From Clostridia bacterium (GTDB taxonomy: Bacteria; Bacillota; Clostridia; Oscillospirales; CAG-272), in assembly GCA_017464805.1 (NCBI GenBank), contig JAFTYE010000005.1:62001-126000 (forward strand): a DNA stretch of 64,000 nucleotides. The letters are read 5' to 3'. Shown here piece after piece: positions 58,090 to 64,000 of this stretch. The notes beneath the pieces were generated by a model. That model made no database searches. It saw only the letters and a list, made by a program, of their open reading frames with translations, and had not been told where the DNA came from. The translations under genes were made by a program, and so were the position numbers. Positions within the stretch are counted from its first letter, which is position 1; every line of letters starts with the position of its first letter.

Positions 58090-58928
58090 ACGAGCACACC
58101 TCCGTCCTCCTCGCCAAAGCGGTTCATGACCGCGAGGCAAATGATGATCAGAACCATCAGAACGAGCGACAGGGTCGCGCCCATGTGGTAGTCGTAGTTG
58201 GACATGAACTGCCGCTCGATCGTGTCACCGATCATCTCAAAGCGGCCGTTGCCCATCTTCTGGGAAATGTAGAAGGTACTGACCGACGGCACAAAGACCA
58301 TCGTGATGCCCGAGATCACGCCCGAGGCGGACAGGGGCAGAATAACGCGCAGCATGGTCTGCCAGCCGTTGCAGCCAAGGTCGGCGGCCGCCTCGATGTA
58401 GCGGCGGTCGATCTTGCTCATGACCGTGTAGATCGGCAGCACCATATAGGGCAGAAAGTTGTACACCATGCCAAGGATCACCGCCGCCGCATTGCCAAGC
58501 AGCTGCACGCGGGGGAGACCGATCGAGGCAAGGAAGTTGTTGATCACACCGTTGGTTTCCAGAATGTTCATCCAGGAATAGGTGCGGATAAGCAGGTTCA
58601 TCCACATCGGCAACATGACCAGCATGATCAGCATACGCTGGGAAGAAACCTTGCACTGGGTCAGGGCGTAGGCCAAGGGGTAGGCAAGGAGCAGGCAGAT
58701 CACCGTCGCCACCACCGCAAAGCAGATGGAACGGATAAAGACGGGGAAATAGCTCTCGCTCCCGAGGGCCGTGATGTTGGCGAAGGAGAAGGAAAAGCTT
58801 CCGTCCGGGTTCTCCACTGTCAAGGCATAGTATAAAACAAACAGCAAGGGTACCACGATAAACAGCACACTCCACACCATGTGGGGATAAGCCGCCGCGG
58901 TACGCAGAAACGAGCGTTTTTTATTCAT
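58086..58928 (-). CDS. potB: Spermidine/putrescine ABC transporter permease
   Basis: A 280-residue six-helix permease with the EAA loop EAAADLGCNGWQTMLRVILP. The ATG at 58928 follows the potA stop by 8 bases; GAGGAG lies within the end of potA. The in-frame extension upstream is potA sequence in another frame and is not used. Confidence 0.93.
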   Translation of the reverse strand: MNKKRSFLRTAAAYPHMVWSVLFIVVPLLFVLYYALTVENPDGSFSFSFANITALGSESYFPVFIRSICFAVVATVICLLLAYPLAYALTQCKVSSQRMLIMLVMLPMWMNLLIRTYSWMNILETNGVINNFLASIGLPRVQLLGNAAAVILGMVYNFLPYMVLPIYTVMSKIDRRYIEAAADLGCNGWQTMLRVILPLSASGVISGITMVFVPSVSTFYISQKMGNGRFEMIGDTIERQFMSNYDYHMGATLSLVLMVLIIICLAVMNRFGEEDGGVLV

Positions 58929-58936
58929 CTTCGCGC

Positions 58937-60055
58937 TCACTCCTCTTCGGTCGCGTCGGGATTGGAGATCTCGTCCATTTCGTCGCTGAACGAGCTGTAA
59001 TCGCCGAACTGACCAGAAAATTCGGATTTGTGCATGATGTGGATCGCATCCGGCTCCAGATAGATGCCGATCTCGGCATTCTCCGCAACGTAATCGGTGG
59101 TCTGGATCATCCATTTGAAGCCGTCGATGTCTACAATGATCTCATAATGCACGCCCTTGAAGGTAACCGAGGTCACGGTGCCGCGTAGCATGCCCTTCTC
59201 GGGTGCCACGACGTCTACGTCCTCTGGGCGCACGACTACGTCCACAGGCTGATTCTTCGCAAAGCCTGTGTCCAGACACTCAAAGGTATGACCCGAGAAG
59301 GATACGCGATAGTCCGAGTGCATCACGCCGTCTACGATGTTACTTTCCCCAATAAAGTCGGCCACGAAGGCGTTGGACGGCTCGTTGTAAATGTCGGTCG
59401 GAGAGCCAATTTGCTGGATCACACCGTTCTGCATAACCACCACGGTGTCCGACATCGAAAGAGCCTCCTCCTGGTCGTGGGTGACGTAGATAAAGGTGAT
59501 GCCTGTCTGGGTTTGTATTTTTTTCAGTTCATTCTGCATGTCCTTGCGGAGCTTGAGGTCAAGCGCACCGAGTGGCTCGTCGAGCAGGAGCACGCGCGGC
59601 TTGTTGATCAAGGCGCGCGCAATGGCCACGCGCTGCTGCTGACCGCCGGAAAGCAGATTGACGTTTTTACGTTCAAAGCCCGACAGAGCCACCAGCTCCA
59701 ACATTTCCTTTACGCGGCGGGAGATCTCCGCCTCGGGGAGCTTGGCAAGTCGCAGGGCAAAAGCGATATTTTCATATACGTTAAGATGGGGAAAAAGCGC
59801 ATATTTTTGGAATACGGTGTTGACCGGCCTCTTGTAGGGGGGCAGATCGTTGATCTTGACACCATCAAAAATAACCTCCCCGTCGTCCGGCGTTACAAAG
59901 CCGCCGATGATACGCAGGGTGGTGGTTTTTCCGCAGCCGGAAGGTCCGAGAAGTGTCACAAATTCATGATCGTGAATATCGAGATGAATGTGGTCCAGGA
60001 CAGTTTCTCCGTCATAGGATTTCGTGATACCTTTCAGTTCGATCAGCTTGTTCAT
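58937..60055 (-). CDS. potA: Spermidine/putrescine ABC transporter ATP-binding protein
   Basis: A 372-residue ATPase with Walker [10 protein letters not shown] (residues 39-47), Q-loop, signature LSGGQQQR, Walker [13 protein letters not shown] and switch histidine, followed by a C-terminal TOBE_2 domain (residues 270-345). It energises polyamine import through PotBC. First gene of potABCD. The ribosome site before the ATG is weak (AGAAGAA). Confidence 0.95.
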   Translation of the reverse strand: MNKLIELKGITKSYDGETVLDHIHLDIHDHEFVTLLGPSGCGKTTTLRIIGGFVTPDDGEVIFDGVKINDLPPYKRPVNTVFQKYALFPHLNVYENIAFALRLAKLPEAEISRRVKEMLELVALSGFERKNVNLLSGGQQQRVAIARALINKPRVLLLDEPLGALDLKLRKDMQNELKKIQTQTGITFIYVTHDQEEALSMSDTVVVMQNGVIQQIGSPTDIYNEPSNAFVADFIGESNIVDGVMHSDYRVSFSGHTFECLDTGFAKNQPVDVVVRPEDVDVVAPEKGMLRGTVTSVTFKGVHYEIIVDIDGFKWMIQTTDYVAENAEIGIYLEPDAIHIMHKSEFSGQFGDYSSFSDEMDEISNPDATEEE

Positions 60056-60118
60056 TTCTTCTGTGCTATCGTGCTCCTTTCTTTTGCCGAAAAGCGTCGC
60101 ATTCGGTCAATTGAGTGC

Positions 60119-60147
60119 ATTATAGCAAATAACGAAGAAAAATGCAA
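60119..60147 (-). promoter_or_regulatory. Promoter of potABCD
   Basis: On the minus strand TTGCAT (60147-60142), 17 bases, TATAAT (60124-60119). Confidence 0.8.
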
Positions 60148-60189
60148 TATTTTTTGCAATATTTTTGAATATTTCTTCAAAAAACTAAG

Positions 60190-60882
60190 TTAGGTGCGAT
60201 GAGGCAGGGGATTTTTGCGTTTTTTTGCAAAAATCTCCCGTTTTCTCGCAAATCCGCCAAAATCCTCGAAAAGGAACGGCCGCCGGCGCACCTCGCCGAG
60301 CAGAAGAAATACCGATAGCAAAAGTGCCAAGATATTCCCCCCTGCTACTCCGAATAAAAACAGAGAAAAAAAGTAAAACAGAACGGCAAAAATGGCAGAC
60401 ACCGCATCCGCCGTCCCTTCCGCTATGTGTTGTGGCAGGAAGAGCAAAAGGGCGCATCGCAACACACGCCACCCGTCAAATCCGTATATCGGCAAAAAAT
60501 TCAGGGTGGCGGTGAGTAGATTTAGGGCAAAAAAGCAGAAGTTTGCCTCGCTTGCGTTCCCTGCACGCAGGGCAGGAATCAGCGAAAGTGCGGCGAACAG
60601 GTTAAAAAGCGGCCCCGCCGCCGCCACAACCAGCTCCCGCCCGTAGGAAAGTGATGTGCCGCGCGGTGTCAGCAGAAAGCCGAACGCGCGAAAGGAAAAG
60701 CGCGGCACGCGCTCACCGCACACAAGGAAGGCGCACAGATGCCCCGCCTCGTGTAACGCCGCCGAGGCCAAAAGAAACAAAAGGTAGCCCCGTGGTTCCC
60801 GAAGAAGGATCGGCATGGCCAGGCAAAGTACCCACAGTCCCGCCGCCGTTGAGGCATAGCGGGGCAGGCCGCGTTTCGTCAT
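60190..60882 (-). CDS. Site-2-protease-like M50 membrane metalloprotease
   Basis: A 230-residue protein with five or so helices, the zinc motif HEAGH (residues 44-48) and the later aspartate motif NFLPIYGFDGWRV in place of the usual NPxDG. It belongs to the site-2 protease superfamily and resembles SpoIVFB, which in spore formers cleaves pro-sigma K, but a sporulation role is not shown here. Its ATG overlaps the stop of the small membrane-protein gene (ATGA), so the two may act together. Confidence 0.85.
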   Translation of the reverse strand: MTKRGLPRYASTAAGLWVLCLAMPILLREPRGYLLFLLASAALHEAGHLCAFLVCGERVPRFSFRAFGFLLTPRGTSLSYGRELVVAAAGPLFNLFAALSLIPALRAGNASEANFCFFALNLLTATLNFLPIYGFDGWRVLRCALLLFLPQHIAEGTADAVSAIFAVLFYFFSLFLFGVAGGNILALLLSVFLLLGEVRRRPFLFEDFGGFARKREIFAKKRKNPLPHRT

Positions 60883-61199
60883 TCCTGTCGCTCCTTGATG
60901 TACGCTTCGGCCGCTGCCAGGATGCGTGCCTCGCGCTCGGCTGCTTCGGCATCCGCCTCCCCTTGGGAAAGCCCCAGAAAGACGGCCACAGAGTCGTTTT
61001 CCTCTACCAGATTGCGAAGGGCCAGCACCGCCCCGGGTAGCTCACCGTCCGTAAAGCCCCCCTCCTCGGCAAAGGCACCGTATGCCCCGAGGGAAAGGAA
61101 AAACACCCCGCAAAGCAGTAGGGCAAGGAGCACGACCCCGACCAATCCGCCGTCGTTTCGTTTCGCTTCTTCACCAAAGCCCGAAAATTCCATATCCAT
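60879..61199 (-). CDS. Small single-helix membrane protein co-translated with the M50 protease
   Basis: A 106-residue protein with one membrane helix (about residues 20-42), an acidic outer segment and a basic/acidic C-terminal helix (AEREARILAAAEAYIKERQE). No family recognised. Overlap with the next gene suggests it is a partner, possibly a protease inhibitor or adaptor as SpoIVFA is for SpoIVFB, but there is no sequence likeness to SpoIVFA. AAGGAG precedes the ATG. Confidence 0.65.
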   Translation of the reverse strand: MDMEFSGFGEEAKRNDGGLVGVVLLALLLCGVFFLSLGAYGAFAEEGGFTDGELPGAVLALRNLVEENDSVAVFLGLSQGEADAEAAEREARILAAAEAYIKERQE

Positions 61200-61271
61200 C
61201 GTAAAGACTCCTTTCCCCCTATTGTATGCGCCGCTTGCCCCTCCTTATGAGAGGGCAAGGAAAGAAAAGAA

Positions 61272-61298
61272 AAAGCACCCACACAATGCGTGGGTGCT
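61272..61298 (-). terminator. Terminator after the BirA-like gene
   Basis: Stem GCACCCACGCA/TGTGTGGGTGC on the minus strand followed by TTTTTC. Confidence 0.8.
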
Positions 61299-61299
61299 G

Positions 61300-62055
61300 T
61301 CAAAATACGATCTCGGAGCGCGAGGCCACCGCCAGCTCGTTGCCGTTTTTCAGGCGCACGTGCAGGGAAGCGTCCTCTCCGATGCCCGACACACGCGCGG
61401 GCACATAGGTGTCCCCCAAGAGGACCTTGACGCGCTTGCCCATCAGCGTGGAACGTGAGCGGTATTCGGCAAGGAAACTGCGGTCGCCTCCCATCTTATC
61501 GTAGATGGAGAAAAATTCGTAAACAATCGCCTCGGTCAGGCGGGTAGACAGGGGGCGAAGCTCCCCGTTAAAGACGCGACGCACCACGTCTCCCAGTCGC
61601 GGCCCGAAATGCATGGGCGAGAGGCTGACGGTGATGCCGATGACTGCATAGTCGAAATAACCGTTCGGTCTCACGCGCGCGCTGGTCATCATAGCAGCCA
61701 GCTTGTCACCCCCGCAGAACAGGTCGTTGACCCAGCGGATACTCACTCGGAGGTCGGCGACCCTTTCCATGGCGCGCGCCACAGCCACTGCGGTCGCGGC
61801 GGAGAGCAGACCTGCACGCTCTGCATGGAAAACGGGACGAACGAGAATGGAAAGGAACAGCCCGGGCGCGTTCGGCTCCAGAACCCCGTTCTCGGATGTC
61901 TCGGAATACAGGACGTAGCCCTCCTCCTTGCCCGCCTGTGCCAGCTCCAGCACACGGGCATTATCCGCGCGCTCGCGCTCGGTCTGTTCGATGATGACCA
62001 TGCGCCCGCTTTCACAGGATAAAATGGTCTTTTCGGAAGAGATCTCTGCTCCCAT
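61300..62055 (-). CDS. BirA-like protein lacking the biotin loop
   Basis: A 251-residue protein with the biotin/lipoate ligase fold in outline: the pattern GLFLSILVRP, ATAVAVARAME and RWVNDLFCGGDKLAAMM aligns with BirA's glyLSlllrP, sla-aglAva and kWPNDl-gkKlaGil, and a C-terminal SH3-like domain is present. However, the GRGRxGR loop that holds biotinyl-AMP is missing (YVLYSETSENGVLEPNAPG in its place), WPND is WVND and the KlaG(I)L-E segment reads KLAAMMTSA. No N-terminal HTH. Probably inactive as a classical ligase. Ribosome site AAAGG near ATG 62055. Confidence 0.7.
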   Translation of the reverse strand: MGAEISSEKTILSCESGRMVIIEQTERERADNARVLELAQAGKEEGYVLYSETSENGVLEPNAPGLFLSILVRPVFHAERAGLLSAATAVAVARAMERVADLRVSIRWVNDLFCGGDKLAAMMTSARVRPNGYFDYAVIGITVSLSPMHFGPRLGDVVRRVFNGELRPLSTRLTEAIVYEFFSIYDKMGGDRSFLAEYRSRSTLMGKRVKVLLGDTYVPARVSGIGEDASLHVRLKNGNELAVASRSEIVF

Positions 62056-62098
62056 GGGCCTTTCCTTTCGTGAAATTTGTAAAATGGAGGTAAGATAC

Positions 62099-62131
62099 CA
62101 TTCGGGAAACGGCCGCAGCCGTTTCCCGAAT
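62099..62131. other. Perfect hairpin between proS and the BirA-like gene
   Basis: A 13-base-pair stem (TTCGGGAAACGGC with its complement) with a four-base loop, without a T run on the minus strand. It may be a processing or stability element rather than a terminator. Confidence 0.65.
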
Positions 62132-62141
62132 TGAAATGTCT

Positions 62142-63581
62142 TTAATATGCCTTGCCCCAGACAACAAGCTGATGGGCGGGCTTGCCGCAACAAACGCACA
62201 CGCCCTCATGTTTCTTTTCGTTTAGGGGAATGCAACGGCTGCCAACGCCGGTCTTAGCCTTGACCTCGTCCTCGCAGGCTTCCTCGCCGCACCACAGGGC
62301 GCGTACAAAGCCGTCGCCGTTTTCGGCAAGAGCCGCATTGATCTGGTCAATTGTTTCGCAGTCGTAGGTGTGCTTTTCGCGGTTGGCAAGAGCCTTGTTA
62401 TACATCGCCACGCGAACCTCTTCCAGCTTGGCGATTACGGTTTCGCCGATGCCATCCAGCGAGTGAAAGGACTTTTCACGGCCGGTACGGGTGACCAACA
62501 CACACTGGTTACCCTCGATGTCGCGCGGGCCGAGCTCCAGGCGCAACGGAACGCCTTTCATCTCGTACTCGGCAAACTTCCATCCGGGGGAGTTATCGCT
62601 GTCATCCAGCTTCACGCGCACGCCTGCCGCACGCAGGGTAGCGGCAACCTCGGCGGCCTTTTCGAGCACGCCCTCCTTGTGCTGCTGCACGGGAACGATC
62701 ACCACTTGAATGGGAGCGACCGCAGGCGGCAGGACCAGACCGTTGTCATCGCCGTGCGTCATGATGATGCCGCCAATCATGCGGGTGGTAACGCCCCAGG
62801 ACGTCTGGTGCGGATACTGACGCTTGTTTTCCTTGTCGGTGTAGGTGATGTCGAACGCGCGGGCAAAGCCGTCACCGAAATAGTGCGAGGTGCCTGCCTG
62901 TAGGGCCTTGCCGTCGTGCATCAGTGCCTCGATGGCGTAGGTGTCCTCCGCCCCCGCGAATTTGTCACTCGGGGTCTTGACACCGCGGATGACGGGAATG
63001 GCCAGATCGTTTTCATGGAAATCCGCATAGACGTTGAGCATCTGCACGGTCTCGGCACGCGCCTCCTCGGCGGTGGCGTGCATGGTGTGACCCTCCTGCC
63101 ACAAAAACTCACGGGTACGCAGGAAGGGGCGGGTCGTCTTTTCCCAGCGAACCACGCTACACCACTGGTTATACAGCTTCGGCAGGTCGCGCCAGGAGCT
63201 GATGATGTTCGCATAATGCTCGCAGAACAGTGTCTCGGACGTCGGGCGCACGCACAGACGTTCGGTCAGCTTTTCGCTGCCGCCGTGGGTGACCCAGGCT
63301 ACCTCGGGCGCAAATCCCGCCACGTGGTCCTTTTCCTTCTGCAAAAGCGACTCGGAAATGAACATGGGCATATAGACATTCTCATGCCCCAGCTCCTTGA
63401 AACGGGTGTCAAGGATTTTTTGAATATTCTCCCAGATCGCATAGGCGTAGGGGCGGATGATCATGCAGCCCTTTACGCTGGAATAATCGGCAAGGTCAGC
63501 CTTTTTTACGATGTCGGTGTACCACTGTGCAAAATCCTCGTCCATGGACGTGATTTGCTTCACCATTTTGTTGTCAGCCAT
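62142..63581 (-). CDS. proS: Prolyl-tRNA synthetase (short, archaeal/eukaryotic-type)
   Basis: A 479-residue class II synthetase without the insertion editing domain of the usual bacterial form. Class II motifs are recognisable (motif 2 region [17 protein letters not shown]; motif 3 at [10 protein letters not shown]), followed by an anticodon-binding domain and a C-terminal zinc domain (WCGEEACED, then CVCCGK). GGAG precedes the ATG. No T-box leader is seen. Confidence 0.95.
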   Translation of the reverse strand: MADNKMVKQITSMDEDFAQWYTDIVKKADLADYSSVKGCMIIRPYAYAIWENIQKILDTRFKELGHENVYMPMFISESLLQKEKDHVAGFAPEVAWVTHGGSEKLTERLCVRPTSETLFCEHYANIISSWRDLPKLYNQWCSVVRWEKTTRPFLRTREFLWQEGHTMHATAEEARAETVQMLNVYADFHENDLAIPVIRGVKTPSDKFAGAEDTYAIEALMHDGKALQAGTSHYFGDGFARAFDITYTDKENKRQYPHQTSWGVTTRMIGGIIMTHGDDNGLVLPPAVAPIQVVIVPVQQHKEGVLEKAAEVAATLRAAGVRVKLDDSDNSPGWKFAEYEMKGVPLRLELGPRDIEGNQCVLVTRTGREKSFHSLDGIGETVIAKLEEVRVAMYNKALANREKHTYDCETIDQINAALAENGDGFVRALWCGEEACEDEVKAKTGVGSRCIPLNEKKHEGVCVCCGKPAHQLVVWGKAY

Positions 63582-63623
63582 AATATTCTCCTGTCCTGCG
63601 TCAAAAAATCAGTTCAATACCAT

Positions 63624-63652
63624 ATTATAACTTGGATTTTACGGATTGTCAA
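63624..63652 (-). promoter_or_regulatory. Promoter of proS
   Basis: On the minus strand TTGACA (63652-63647), 17 bases, TATAAT (63629-63624). The leader is only about 35 bases, too short for a T-box. Confidence 0.88.
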
Positions 63653-63743
63653 GCGGATTGACGCTTTTTGGAGCGCAAATTGCATGCAAAAAAAGTCACA
63701 GAATGCGAAAAAAAGAAATTTTTGAAGAATTTTGTCAAACATA

Positions 63744-63772
63744 TTGCAAAAATGCGCCCTATATGCTATACT
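63744..63772 (+). promoter_or_regulatory. Promoter of the aminotransferase gene
   Basis: TTGCAA at 63744, 17 bases, TATACT at 63767-63772. Confidence 0.75.
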
Positions 63773-63842
63773 AAGCGTATGCGATATGAATTTTTTGAAT
63801 GAACGAGCTTCAAAAAATGCAAAAACAACTTGGAGGAGCTTC

Positions 63843-64000
63843 ATGCAGTACCCTAAAATGACACAGGCCGCTCTGGCGGCCGAAAAGGATAAATGCGAGG
63901 CGGCGTACCGCGCCCTCGCGGGAAAGGGCCTTTCCCTGGATCTGTCGCGCGGCAAGCCCGCCGCTGACCAGCTGGATTTATCCATGGCGATGCTGTCCGA
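63843..64000 (+). CDS. Aspartate-aminotransferase-like PLP enzyme, N-terminal part
   Basis: Only the first 52 residues lie in the window. They end in LSLDLSRGKPAADQLDLSM, which matches the conserved N-terminal block (DMSRGKPsxEQLDLS) of the Asp_aminotransf group of fold-type I aminotransferases. GGAGG lies seven bases before the ATG. The active-site lysine is beyond the window edge. Confidence 0.8.
   Translation, partial: MQYPKMTQAALAAEKDKCEAAYRALAGKGLSLDLSRGKPAADQLDLSMAMLS

Noticed and set aside
63582-63623. A T-box leader for proS
   Set aside because: The promoter leaves only about 35 bases before the start codon, with no specifier or antiterminator sequence.

Overview
The window is a 64-kb piece of a chromosome from an anaerobic member of the Bacillota, most likely a Clostridia-class gut organism. 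I cannot fix the order. The reasons are: strong Shine-Dalgarno sites, very regular sigma-A promoters (TTGACA, 17 bases, TATAAT, often with a TGn extension), an oxygen-sensitive class III ribonucleotide reductase, a flavodiiron protein, RNase M5, ECF-type vitamin transporters, a short NH3-dependent NAD synthetase and a type without the bacterial insertion domain of prolyl-tRNA synthetase. Coding density is high and the bulk is GC-rich; small AT-richer patches lie at about 44.6-45.4 kb and 49.4-50.5 kb.

Layout. 1-10 kb: the end of nrdD with a small membrane protein, a CorC/HlyC-type CBS protein behind a long structured leader, a three-domain flavodiiron protein, a PlsC-like acyltransferase, the azlCD amino-acid exporter and the ferrous-iron system feoAB. 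10-15.4 kb: murD, a lipoprotein and a NifS-type cysteine desulfurase in one operon, RNase P RNA, and the thiamine transporter thiT under a TPP riboswitch. 15.4-21.2 kb: a HAD phosphatase, typA/bipA, a chain-length-determinant protein fused to a decayed tyrosine-kinase-like domain, and a Na/phosphate symporter. 21.2-28.1 kb: a seven-gene minus-strand operon (rsmG, U32 protein, maf, nth, rnmV, PAP2 phosphatase, BspA-like LRR lipoprotein). 28.2-30.3 kb: pgk and tpiA.

30.4-41.7 kb is a carbohydrate region: a cytoplasmic GH28, the KDPG aldolase/KDG kinase pair, a GH43, a zinc-ribbon membrane protein with a hydrolase-acyltransferase fusion, a GH2 beta-galactosidase and a GPH-family sugar symporter. 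Together they point to plant cell-wall (pectin and galactoside) use. 41.7-44.6 kb is a P-type Ca/Mn ATPase under a yybP-ykoY manganese riboswitch. 44.6-45.4 kb is a compact divergent pair (Xre-type regulator and SLOG-like protein) separated by repeated operators. 45.4-50.5 kb: acyl-CoA ligase plus MarR with a palindromic operator, gpsA, an ECF S-component, a DUF2752 gene with an unclear 5' end and a frameshifted membrane-protein gene. 50.5-54.3 kb: tRNA-Gln, glycerate kinase, an acetyl-xylan-esterase-like hydrolase, a lectin-fold-like protein and tRNA-Trp. 54.3-64 kb: a CarD regulator, nadE, the potABCD polyamine importer, an M50 protease with a small membrane partner, a BirA-like protein lacking its signature loop, proS, and the start of an aminotransferase.

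The most interesting unexplained items are the leader RNA upstream of the CorC gene, the Xre/SLOG module with its repeated operators, the extended palindromes that mirror tRNA 3' ends across their terminators, the pseudo-kinase fusion, the hydrolase-acyltransferase fusion and the degenerate biotin-ligase-like protein.
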